Shown: positions 1 through 7,985 of the stretch, piece by piece | Position numbering within the stretch: the first letter of the stretch is position 1 | Layout of the letters: each line of letters begins with the position of its first letter | NCBI RefSeq assembly: GCF_028368935.1 | Contig: NZ_JAQNDK010000005.1 | Coordinates: 1 to 64,000 of the forward strand | Length of the DNA: 64,000 nt | Source of the DNA: Sorangium aterium | GTDB lineage: Bacteria > Myxococcota_A > Polyangia > Polyangiales > Polyangiaceae | Direction: 5' to 3' | The notes under the pieces: generated by a model | The model's database searches: none | Told to the model about the DNA's origin: nothing | The model's input: the letters and a program-made list of their open reading frames with translations, nothing else | Translations under genes and position numbers: made by a program

Positions 1-682
1 GCCGCGAGCGATAGACCACCTCGTCCCCGTCGCCGTCCGTCACCGTCGCCACGACGCTCCCCGCGGGCAGGAAATCCCCCGCCAGCTCCACGAACGCCCG
101 CAGCTCTCCTCCGGGGTTGTCCCGTAAATCGATGACCAGCTCCCGCATCCCCTCCGCCTCGAGCACGCGTATCGCCCGGTACACCAAGGCCGGCACGTCC
201 AGCGAGAACACCCGGATCCGGATCACCCCGATCCCATCGCTCAACAGCGCGTGCTCCACGTTCCCCACGCCCGGGAGCACCTCTTCCGGCGCCATCGCGC
301 ACGTGTAGAACACGTTCACCGCGCTCGGCACCAGCACCGCGCCCACCGCGTTGTTCCCGGCGTTCCCGGTCGTGGGACAGGTGAGGTTGATCGCCGGCAA
401 CCCCTCGATGATCACCTTGGAATTGCCCGCCACATAGGCGCCGACATCCATGTAGAGCGGGTGCGCCACCCCGGGCTCCATCCCGAAGGTCATCGGGATG
501 GTCGTGCCGAGGTTCAGCGCGTTCATCATCGATACCTTCACCTTCACCGAGAAGTTCACCGCCATCGCGTTGAGCGCGAAGTTCGGGTACGGGATCGGCA
601 CCACCACCGGCCCCACCGGCGTCAGGCACACGTCCGGAAACCCGATGTTCATCCCGGCGCCGTTGTTGCTCGCAGGCAGCAC
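1..682 (-). CDS. PAAR-like (DUF4150) protein fused to an S41 peptidase-like domain; C-terminus lies beyond the window
   Basis: The frame opens at a GTG (682) preceded by a GGAAGGAG-type ribosome binding site and stays open to base 1, giving 227 visible residues. Residues 1-128 read like a DUF4150/PAAR-like tip: NIGFPDVCLTPVGP near the start, then IPYPNFALN, GNNAVG and a repeated glycine/valine pattern. From about 137 the chain changes to a C-terminal-processing-protease (S41) fold, with GIGVIRIRVFS at 150-160 and the hallmark LVIDLRDNPGG at 182-192. The S41 catalytic Ser/Lys motifs would lie downstream, outside the window. PAAR-like proteins sharpen VgrG spikes and carry fused effectors, so this is probably a T6SS effector with a protease-like cargo. 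It starts 19 bases after the stop of the pentapeptide gene and probably shares its transcript. The family calls come from motif reading, not a search. Confidence 0.75.
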   Translation of the reverse strand, partial: MLPASNNGAGMNIGFPDVCLTPVGPVVVPIPYPNFALNAMAVNFSVKVKVSMMNALNLGTTIPMTFGMEPGVAHPLYMDVGAYVAGNSKVIIEGLPAINLTCPTTGNAGNNAVGAVLVPSAVNVFYTCAMAPEEVLPGVGNVEHALLSDGIGVIRIRVFSLDVPALVYRAIRVLEAEGMRELVIDLRDNPGGELRAFVELAGDFLPAGSVVATVTDGDGDEVVYRSR

Positions 683-701
683 GCGTCCGCTCCTTCCGCT
701 G

Positions 702-2441
702 TTATCGGGGCGGCCGCGGGGGCGTGTACGCCTCCGCCTCCAGCCGATCGACGTCCGTGCGGCGCGCGCCGAGCAGCCTCGCGCCGGAGAAGCGCGCGCC
801 CTTGTCGTGGAGGGCGTGCAGGTTGGCGCCGCCGAGATCGGCCTCGCTGAAGTCGGCCTCCTCGACCCGCGCGTGCGAAAGATTGGCGCGCTCGAGGCGC
901 GCCGAGAGGAAGAGCGCGCCGCGGGCCTCGGCATGATCGAGCATGGACTCGCGCAGATCCGCGGCGGCGAGGTTCGCGCCGTCGAGGTCCGCCCGGGTGA
1001 ACGTGGCGTACCGGAGCATCGCCCGCGAGAGCTTCGCCCCGCGCAGCGAGGCGCCGCCGAAATAGGCGGCCTTCGCCACGACGTTCGGCAGGCTCGCGCC
1101 GTCCAGCGCGGCCTCGCGGAGCCTGGCTTGCGTCAGGATGGATCCCTCGAAATCGGCGCCGCGCAGGTTCGCCTTCGAGAAGTCGCTGCCCATGAAATCG
1201 CAGTCGCGGAGGCTCATCCGCTCGAGGTTCGCCTCCATGAAGGCGCAGCGGTGCACCGTGAGGCCGGCGAAGGAGACGGCGCGAAGATCCACGCCGGTGA
1301 AGTCGACCCGATCGAAGATCGTCTTGCCGAGCACGGCGCCCTCCAGCGCGGCCCCGCGGAGGAGCGCCTGCTGGAGCACCGCGCGCGTCAGGTTCGCGCG
1401 CGAGAGCCGCGCGCGGTCGAGGATGCAGCGGACGAGGCGCGCGGCCGTGAGATCGGCCCCCTCGAGATCGGCCTCGATGAGGATCACCGACTCGAGATCG
1501 CGGCCCGAGAGGTCCACGCCGCGGAGGAGCGAGCGCGAGAGGTCGCAGCCGAGGAGGCTCACGCCCCGGAGGTCCGCGCCCGTGAGATCGCAGTCCGAGA
1601 GGATCGAGCGCTCGAGGCGGGCGCCGCGGAGGCTCGCGCCGCGCAGGTCGGCGCCGCGCAGCGAGCAGAGGGAGAGATCCGCGCCAGAGAGGTCGAGGCC
1701 GGAGAGATCCGCGCCCGTGAGGTCGGTCCCGGCGAGGTCCTTGCCCGCGAGCTCGGGTCGGCCGAGCTTTGCCTCGTCGAGGACCACGCCGTGCATGCGC
1801 TTCGGGAAGCGGGCGCCGCGCAGGTCCGCCTTGACGAAGACCGCGCGATCGAGCTCCGCGCCGTCGAGGTCTGCGCCGGTGAGATCGGCCCCCACGAAGG
1901 CGCCGGCCTCGACGCGAGCGCGGGAGAGGCGCGCGCGGCGGAGGTTCGCGCGGGTGAACGAGGCGCGCGCGACGCGGGCCTCCGTGAGATCCGCGCCCTC
2001 GAGGTTCGCGAGGTCGAGGCGCGAGCCCTCGATTGTCGCGCCGGCGAGCCGGGCGCCGGACCAGTCCGAGCCCACCGCCTCGACCTCGACGATCGTCGCG
2101 CCAGAGAGATCGGCGCGGGCGAGGCGCTGGTACGAGAGCTTCGCGCGGACGAGCGTCGCGCCGGCGAGGCGCGCGCCCTCGAGGTTCGAGCCGAGCACGA
2201 GCGCGCCGTCCAGCGCGCAGCCCGCGAGGTCCGCGTCGCGGAGGTCGCACTCGACGAAGTGGGCGCCCGAGAGGGTGCTGCCCGCGAGCCGCGCGCCGCG
2301 CAGGCTGGCGCGTAGGAACCGGGCGCGAGCGAGATCGAGGTTCGTGAGATCCAGGCCTCGGAGGTCGAGGCCATCGAGGCGGGCGCCCTGGAGCGGCGCG
2401 CCGGCGCGGATGCGGTCGAGGAGCTCCTCGACGCTCTTCAC
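702..2441 (-). CDS. Pentapeptide-repeat protein, almost entirely right-handed beta-helix
   Basis: This 579-residue protein starts at a GTG that overlaps the stop of the upstream gene (GTGA arrangement), which suggests translational coupling. After a short helical start (KSVEELLDRIRAGAPL), nearly every residue to about 555 belongs to A(D/N)LXX pentapeptides such as ADLSG, ANLRR and ARLAG. There is no catalytic motif, signal peptide or membrane segment. At 20 residues per coil this would form roughly 27 coils of quadrilateral beta-helix. It sits between the DUF2169-pentapeptide gene and the PAAR-S41 gene, so a structural or cargo-holding role in the same spike complex is plausible. That role is inferred from context only. 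The C-terminus (EAYTPPRPPR) leaves the repeat and is Pro/Arg-rich. Confidence 0.85.
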   Translation of the reverse strand: MKSVEELLDRIRAGAPLQGARLDGLDLRGLDLTNLDLARARFLRASLRGARLAGSTLSGAHFVECDLRDADLAGCALDGALVLGSNLEGARLAGATLVRAKLSYQRLARADLSGATIVEVEAVGSDWSGARLAGATIEGSRLDLANLEGADLTEARVARASFTRANLRRARLSRARVEAGAFVGADLTGADLDGAELDRAVFVKADLRGARFPKRMHGVVLDEAKLGRPELAGKDLAGTDLTGADLSGLDLSGADLSLCSLRGADLRGASLRGARLERSILSDCDLTGADLRGVSLLGCDLSRSLLRGVDLSGRDLESVILIEADLEGADLTAARLVRCILDRARLSRANLTRAVLQQALLRGAALEGAVLGKTIFDRVDFTGVDLRAVSFAGLTVHRCAFMEANLERMSLRDCDFMGSDFSKANLRGADFEGSILTQARLREAALDGASLPNVVAKAAYFGGASLRGAKLSRAMLRYATFTRADLDGANLAAADLRESMLDHAEARGALFLSARLERANLSHARVEEADFSEADLGGANLHALHDKGARFSGARLLGARRTDVDRLEAEAYTPPRPPR

Positions 2442-4672
2442 GCGCCCTCCAGGCTGGAGCGCCGCAGGTTCGCCCCCTTGAAATCGCAGCCGGCGGCGCT
2501 CGCGCCCTCGAGGCGGGCGCCGTACAGGCTGGCCCCGGCGAAGGAGGCGCCGTCGAGGCGCGCCTTGCAGAGGTCGGCGCCGAAGAGATCGGCCTGCGCG
2601 AGGTCGGCGCGCTCCAGGGAGGCGCGGTAGAAGCGGCTCCCGCGCAGGACCGCGCACGCGAAGCGCGCGCCCCGGGCCGAGGCCCACGAGAGGTGCGCCC
2701 GCGGGAGGGACGCATACCGGAGGTCGGCGCCGTCGAGCTTCGCCCGGAGCAGCGCCGCGCCCTCGCCGCGCGCTTCCACGAGCGTCGCGCGCTCGAGATC
2801 GGCGTCGGCGAAGCTCGTGCGCGTCAGGGACGCGCCCGTGAGATCCGCGTCCGTCGCGGAGGACCCGGCGCACATGCACCCGACGAGCGACGCGCCCCGC
2901 AAGGAGGCCCGATCGAGCTTCGCCCCCTGGAGCACGGCGCCGTCGAGGTGGAGCTCCTCCCCGTCGATCTCGCGGAGATCGGCCGCGTCGAGCAGCGCGC
3001 CGCGCCCCCGCGCCCTCGCCAGGCGGGCGCGGGTGAGATCGGCGCGGGTGAAGATGGCCTGGTCGAGCGTCGCGCCGCGCAGATCGGCGCCCGCGGCGCG
3101 CGCGCCGGTGAGGTTCGCCTGGGAGAGGTCGGCGCCCGAGAGCGCGGCGCCCTCGAGGGTCGCCTCGAACAGCACGGCCCGCGAGAGATCCGCGTTCGAG
3201 AGGTTCGTCCCCGAGAGGTTCGCCCCCGAGAGGAGCGCGCCGGAGAGCTTCGCCCCGGAGAGGTCGCGGCCCGAGAGGTCCTGCCCGGAGAGATCGCGCC
3301 CCGAGAGGTCGGCGCCGGGGCCTGGCTCGGGCGGCGGCGCCGCGGCCTCGCCCGGGAGCCGGTAGCCGGGGACGATCTCGCGGAGGCGGGCGTCGCGGAG
3401 CAGCGCGTCGAGGCGCTCGACGCCCTCGAGCTCCGTCCCGCGCGCGGCCGCGTCCCGGCGGAGCTTCTCGACGCGCGCGACGAGCGCGTCGAGCGCGCCG
3501 CCCATGGGGACGCGCGGCGTGCCGGCGGGCGTGGCCGGGAGGTACGCGGCCTGCCGCTGCGCCGGCAGCCGCGCGAGCGCCTGCGCGATGGTGCGCTCGA
3601 GGTCGACGCCCTCGGGGGTGCGCAGGGCCCGGAGCTTCGCGACGAGCTGCCTCACGCGGTCCTGCTCCGGCGCGTGGAGACCGCCGAGCCGCTCGGCGAG
3701 GAGCTTCGATACCGGATCCGCCTCGTCCGCGGCGCGCGGCGGCCGCGGCGCGCCGTCGCGGACGAGGTCGTAGGCGTCGCGCACCTCCGGCGGGAGATCC
3801 TCGAGGCCGCGCGGATCGCGGGCGAGCTGGGCGAGCTGCTCCCGGTACTTGTCGAGCGGCAGCGGCGCATCCGAGAGCGGCTCGGCGGCGATGACGACGG
3901 CGCGCACGTCGGCGAGATCGTCCTCGGCCACCTCGGCGTGGCCGCGCCAGGTCAGGGTCACGAGGCCCGCGTCCGGCTCGACGAAGAGCGTGTCGAGGCT
4001 CATGCGGGCGTCCTGCACGCGGCCCTCGGCGTCCTCGACGACCGCGCGGATCCGGAGGCCTGGCAGGCGGAAGGAGGCGGTCTGCGCGGCGGGGTGGAGG
4101 TTCAAGAGCGTGACCTCCTCGTCGCCGCGCAGGTGGCCGGCGAGGCGCTGATCCGCCGGGGCGGCCTGGAAATAGGCCCAGTCGAAGTCCTCGGCGTACC
4201 ACGGGGCGCGGGTCTTCCGGTACGAGGGGCCGTATTCTTTGCCGAGCATCCGGCGGTGCTCGGGCGAGTCCGGGTGGATCGGCCCGAAGGGCGCGGGCAC
4301 CTGGCGGCCCTCGCGCGGCGCCGGGACGAGCAGCGATTTCGACCAGCTCCCGACCGCGAAGCCCACGGGGTGCTCGCGCTGCGGCTCGCCGGGAGGCGGG
4401 TGGCAGGCGCCGCGGAGAAGGAGATCCGCGGCCGGCTTCCAGTCGGCAAAATCGCCGGGGTACGTGCGCTCGCCGTCGCGCTCGCCGTCGCCTCCCTCGA
4501 AGGTCTCGGCGGTCAGCGCCCCCTGCGCGAGCTGCCCTTCCAGCGGCGCGAGCGGCTCGCCGAGGCGGAGCGAGAACCGGCCGCGGACGACGAGGACCAC
4601 CTCGGGTTGCGGCGGCCTCCGCGAGCAGACCTTGGCGCCGAAGGGGAAGGGCGTGAGGTTTTTGGTCTGCAT
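2438..4672 (-). CDS. DUF2169 T6SS accessory protein fused to a pentapeptide-repeat domain
   Basis: 744 residues from an ATG that overlaps the upstream stop by one base (TGATG). Residues 1 to about 310 match the DUF2169 pattern: an N-terminal TPFPFGAKVCSR, then VVLVVRGRFSL, then a central DSPEHRRMLGKEYGPSYRKT and GDEEVTLLNLHP. Residues of about 310-450 are helical and Arg/Ala-rich, and from about 452 to the end come pentapeptides (ADLSGRDLSGQDLSG and onward). DUF2169 proteins are T6SS accessory proteins usually found beside VgrG, DUF4150/PAAR-like proteins and effectors, where they are thought to help load cargo on the spike. The fusion to a beta-helix is seen directly. Its 3' end overlaps the next pentapeptide gene by four bases, so the two beta-helices are made together. 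Confidence 0.82.
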   Translation of the reverse strand: MQTKNLTPFPFGAKVCSRRPPQPEVVLVVRGRFSLRLGEPLAPLEGQLAQGALTAETFEGGDGERDGERTYPGDFADWKPAADLLLRGACHPPPGEPQREHPVGFAVGSWSKSLLVPAPREGRQVPAPFGPIHPDSPEHRRMLGKEYGPSYRKTRAPWYAEDFDWAYFQAAPADQRLAGHLRGDEEVTLLNLHPAAQTASFRLPGLRIRAVVEDAEGRVQDARMSLDTLFVEPDAGLVTLTWRGHAEVAEDDLADVRAVVIAAEPLSDAPLPLDKYREQLAQLARDPRGLEDLPPEVRDAYDLVRDGAPRPPRAADEADPVSKLLAERLGGLHAPEQDRVRQLVAKLRALRTPEGVDLERTIAQALARLPAQRQAAYLPATPAGTPRVPMGGALDALVARVEKLRRDAAARGTELEGVERLDALLRDARLREIVPGYRLPGEAAAPPPEPGPGADLSGRDLSGQDLSGRDLSGAKLSGALLSGANLSGTNLSNADLSRAVLFEATLEGAALSGADLSQANLTGARAAGADLRGATLDQAIFTRADLTRARLARARGRGALLDAADLREIDGEELHLDGAVLQGAKLDRASLRGASLVGCMCAGSSATDADLTGASLTRTSFADADLERATLVEARGEGAALLRAKLDGADLRYASLPRAHLSWASARGARFACAVLRGSRFYRASLERADLAQADLFGADLCKARLDGASFAGASLYGARLEGASAAGCDFKGANLRRSSLEGA

Positions 4673-5871
4673 CAGAACAGGTTGATGACGCCGGACATCA
4701 GGTTGTACGCCCCGGTGCTCACCGACTCGGCCGACGAGACGCTCGCGCAGATGTTCTTCACGTTGGTGCGGAACTGGGAGAGCTCCTGCCGGTTGGTCAG
4801 GTTGAGCTCGGCCTTGGGGCCCATGTTGATCGAGACCCCCGCCGTGAGCGAGACCTCGAGCATCGCCGCGATCGTCAGCTCGACAAGGCCGCCGATCGTG
4901 ACCTCCTCGGTGGCGCCGACGGTGATCGACGCCGCATTGCCGATGGTGACGTCGCTCGTATTGCCGATGGTCACCGACTGGACCTCGCCGATGGTCGTGT
5001 CCGAGACGAGCGAGGCGGTCGTCGTGCTGGACACGGTGCTCGCGGCGGTCTCGTCGCTGATCGACGTGGCGCTCGTGGTGCTGGAGATGGTCTGCGCGGT
5101 TGTCTCGTCGCTGATCGCGGTCGCCGTCGTCTTGCTGGCGATCTGGTCGGCCCAGGTCTCGTCGGAGATCAGCGGCACGGGGCAGGCCGCCGAGCCGGTG
5201 TACGACTCGATCCGCTGCGCCCAGGTGGAGCTCAGGCAGGTGGGGTTCGGTCGCTCGGCCGAGGGAGCCTCGGAGCCCGTGATGCTGGTTTGCTTGTTGC
5301 CATAGAAGCGATCGAACGTGTCGCCGTGATAGGTGGTGTCGACGTCGCCCTTCTCGGTCTTCTCGGTGACCTTCCAGGTGCCGTTGTAGTTCTGGACCCA
5401 TTCGATGGTGGTGGCGGCGGTCCAGAGATCGGTGGCGTCCTGGATATGACCGCCGGAGACGTCCCAGCCGGCGGTGTCCTCCTGCCGGCCGAGGACGAGC
5501 ATGCGGTAATTGCCCTTGATGACCTCGACCTTGTCGCCGCGCGTGGTGGTGATGCGGTTGCCGTCGGAGTGGTCGCGCCAGCCGCCCTTGGTGTGGAGCT
5601 TTGCTGTCTCGGCCTGCCGCTCGGCCTCGGGGATGAAATCGGGGCAGCCGTCGCGCTTGCGGGTGTCGTCGATGAACGAGGTGACCCGGGCGGCGAGGTC
5701 CTCGCCGGTCGCCCTCGGCGCGCCCGGGTTGGCGGCGAGGCTCGGGTCCTTGACCGCGCCGAGGCGGAGATACGAGCCCATCGCCTCGGCGTCGGACGCC
5801 GCGTCGTTGAAATTCGGGACCTCGATGAGGAGGTATTTCCCGTTGATACCCTCACCCTCGCGCGTACCCAT
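4672..5871 (-). CDS. Spike/needle-like beta-helical protein, probable separate VgrG C-terminal part
   Basis: 399 residues from an ATG with a GGAGG box six bases upstream. The N-terminal half has motifs I associate with the post-OB-fold region of myxobacterial VgrGs: GKYLLIEVPNFND, SYLRLGAVKDPS, TRGDKVEVIKGNYRMLVLGR, GWDVSGGHI and WVQNYNGTWKVTEKTEKGD. Residues of about 235-300 are Ser/Thr/Ala repeats of the type ISDETTAQTISSTTSAT. After these comes a phage-gp5-like run with eight- to nine-residue steps (SVTIGNTSDVTIGNAASITV), then VSINMGPKAELNL. There is no signal peptide. The gene is divergent from vgrG, whose product ends just before this kind of sequence. It is the first gene of the minus-strand array and overlaps the DUF2169 gene. 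The needle identity is inference. Confidence 0.65.
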   Translation of the reverse strand: MGTREGEGINGKYLLIEVPNFNDAASDAEAMGSYLRLGAVKDPSLAANPGAPRATGEDLAARVTSFIDDTRKRDGCPDFIPEAERQAETAKLHTKGGWRDHSDGNRITTTRGDKVEVIKGNYRMLVLGRQEDTAGWDVSGGHIQDATDLWTAATTIEWVQNYNGTWKVTEKTEKGDVDTTYHGDTFDRFYGNKQTSITGSEAPSAERPNPTCLSSTWAQRIESYTGSAACPVPLISDETWADQIASKTTATAISDETTAQTISSTTSATSISDETAASTVSSTTTASLVSDTTIGEVQSVTIGNTSDVTIGNAASITVGATEEVTIGGLVELTIAAMLEVSLTAGVSINMGPKAELNLTNRQELSQFRTNVKNICASVSSAESVSTGAYNLMSGVINLF

Positions 5872-5924
5872 GCGTGCCTCCGCGTCGGGTACAGTACCAG
5901 GCGAGCCGCGGAGGAGGCGCGACG

Positions 5925-7973
5925 ATGAACCGAGAGCCGACGGAACCCCTGACGTGCAGCGAGCCGTCCCCACCCGCCGCCGCACCGCCGTGCGGTGAGC
6001 CCACGGCCGCGACGGCGCACCGCGCGCCCAGCGCCGTGACGATGGCCGCGGGGTCCCCCGCCGCGCGCATCCGCGAGGCCCCCGACGCAGGGCCCCCGTG
6101 CAGCGAGCCCATCGCACGCGCGGCGTGCGCCGAGAGCCCGGAGGAGGCGGCCGGGCCGGTGGAGGATGCCCCGCCAGCGCCGTCTCCGGACGATCGAGAG
6201 CTCCTCGAGGCGCAGGCGCGGGCGAGCGCCGGAGGGCCTCGCGAGGGGCCGCCATCGCCGCTGCGGGCGACCGCCGGAGGGCCGCGGGAAGCGCCGCCGT
6301 TGCGCCCGGGGACGAGCGCCGGAGGGCCGCCGTTGCGCCCAGGGACGAGCGCCGGAGGGGTGCGGGAGCTCCCGCCGTCCCAGAGGGGCCCAGGGGCGCC
6401 CGATCACCTGCCGTTCCGCGAGCTCGGCGCGGCGGGATCGGCGCTGCGCCCGCCGCGCACAGCGCCGATGGAAGCGCTTCAAGAGGCGAAGGCGGCGCTC
6501 CGGGACCGGGCACGGCAGGCGCCGATCCTGCGGCTCGACTCCGACGATTTCTCCTGCGACCTCGTCCGGGTGCGCGGCGTGCACGGCAAAGAGGCCATCG
6601 GCCAGCTCTTCTCGTACGACATCGACGTCGTGTGCAGCGACGGCGCCGAGCTCTCGATCGACCAGGTGCTGGGGGCGACGGCGGCGCTCGTGTTCGAGGT
6701 CCAGGGCGCGGACGAGCGGACCGTGCACGGCATGATCGCCGAGGTCGAGGACCGGCACGAGACGGAGACCGCTCTCCGCTCCTACCGGCTCCGGCTCGCG
6801 CCACGGGCGTTCCGCGCGACGCTCGTGGAGCTCCAGCAGGTCTTCCTCGACATCAGCGTGCCAAAGCTCATCCAGCACAAGCTCGCGATGGTGGGGCTCG
6901 GGCCCGAGGACGTGGTGATGCGCCTCTACCGCGATCACCCCGAGCGGGAGATGATCGTCCAGTACAAGGAGACGGATCTGGCCTTCATCTCGCGGCTCGC
7001 CGAGCACCTCGGGATCTCGTTCTTCTTCGAGCACGAGTCGGGCCGCGACGTGATGGTGTTCACCGACGAGCCGACGGGCTTCCAGCCGCTGCCGGGGGGC
7101 GACGCGGTGGTGTTCCGGCCGCGGGGCGAGCGGCGCGACATGTTCGAGCTCAGGGAGCAGGCCAGGGCCTTCCCCGCGACGTACGTCATGCAGGAGTACA
7201 ATTACCGGACGCCAAGGCTCGACATGACGGCAACGCACGAGTCACCGGCGGGCCTCGGGGGCGGCGTCGTCGAGTACGGCGCCCACCACAAGACGCCGGA
7301 GGAGGGCCAGCAGCTGGCGCAGATCCGCGCGGAGGAGCGGGCCTCGTCGAGCCGCTATTTCGAGTGCCAGAGCGACGAGCTCCGGCTGATCCCCGGGGCC
7401 GTCTTCGCGCTCGAGGGCCACCCGCGGCTCGACGGCGAGCGGTTCCTGGCCGTCGAGGTCGAGCACCGCGCTGTGCAGCCGGTGGCCATCGAGGGCGGGG
7501 CCGGCGGCGAGCAGGAGTACGTCAACCGCGCGCGCCTGGTGCGGGCCGGGCAGGCCTACCGCCCGCCGCGGACGGCACCGCGGCCGAAGATCCACGGGGT
7601 GGTGACGGCGCTGGTGGAGCCGCTCCCGGACGGCGAGATCGGGGAGGTCTCGCCGATCGACGAGCAGGGGCGCTACCGGGTGCGCTTCCACTTCGACGCG
7701 GGGGATCCCGCCTCGCGCGCGTTCCCCTCGCGGCTCGTGCGGATGATCCAGCCGCACGCCGGGCCCAACTACGGCATCCATTTCCCGCTCAAGCCCGGCA
7801 TCGAGGTGCTGATGGTCTTCGTCGACGGCGACCCCGACCGGCCGATGATCGTGGGCGCCGCGCCCAACCCGATCACGCCGTCGCCGGTCACCCGGGAGGT
7901 GAACCTGATGCACCGGATCGAGACGTCGACCGGCATCCTCATCGAGATGCGGGACTGCCCGCCGCGCGGGTGA
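5925..7973 (+). CDS. vgrG: VgrG-type T6SS spike protein with long N-terminal leader and no C-terminal needle
   Basis: 682 residues; the ATG at 5925 follows a GGAGGAGG box, and an upstream in-frame ATG at 5874 lacks one. Residues 1 to about 200 are a Pro/Ala/Gly-rich leader with near-repeats (TSAGGPPLRPGTSAGG). The gp27-like body begins around ILRLDSDDFSCDLVRVRG and includes the typical KLIQHKL, IVQYKETDLAFISRLAEHLGISFFFEH and YNYRTPRLDM. The OB-fold region has GRYRVRFHFD, SRLVRMIQPHAG, GIHFPLKPGIEVLMVFVDGDPDRPMIVGA and ends at RIETSTGILIEMRD. Usual VgrGs then continue into a gp5-like triple beta-helix, which is absent here. The divergent neighbour at 4672-5871 appears to carry that part. The gene ends 12 bases from a convergent regulator gene. 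Confidence 0.9.
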   Translation: MNREPTEPLTCSEPSPPAAAPPCGEPTAATAHRAPSAVTMAAGSPAARIREAPDAGPPCSEPIARAACAESPEEAAGPVEDAPPAPSPDDRELLEAQARASAGGPREGPPSPLRATAGGPREAPPLRPGTSAGGPPLRPGTSAGGVRELPPSQRGPGAPDHLPFRELGAAGSALRPPRTAPMEALQEAKAALRDRARQAPILRLDSDDFSCDLVRVRGVHGKEAIGQLFSYDIDVVCSDGAELSIDQVLGATAALVFEVQGADERTVHGMIAEVEDRHETETALRSYRLRLAPRAFRATLVELQQVFLDISVPKLIQHKLAMVGLGPEDVVMRLYRDHPEREMIVQYKETDLAFISRLAEHLGISFFFEHESGRDVMVFTDEPTGFQPLPGGDAVVFRPRGERRDMFELREQARAFPATYVMQEYNYRTPRLDMTATHESPAGLGGGVVEYGAHHKTPEEGQQLAQIRAEERASSSRYFECQSDELRLIPGAVFALEGHPRLDGERFLAVEVEHRAVQPVAIEGGAGGEQEYVNRARLVRAGQAYRPPRTAPRPKIHGVVTALVEPLPDGEIGEVSPIDEQGRYRVRFHFDAGDPASRAFPSRLVRMIQPHAGPNYGIHFPLKPGIEVLMVFVDGDPDRPMIVGAAPNPITPSPVTREVNLMHRIETSTGILIEMRDCPPRG

Positions 7974-7985
7974 CGCGGGCCGCCG

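Noticed and set aside
498-5305. Long plus-strand frames opposite the pentapeptide and DUF2169 genes (for example 498-2315 and 2693-5305).
   Set aside because: They are antisense to strong repeat-domain coding. Their protein is Arg/Ala/Glu-rich with no recognisable fold, the usual result of GC-rich antisense frames.
1-7973. Reading the spike array as an extracellular contractile injection system rather than T6SS.
   Set aside because: DUF2169, DUF4150 and a VgrG with gp27-type body point to T6SS. No tail-sheath or tape-measure gene is visible to argue otherwise.
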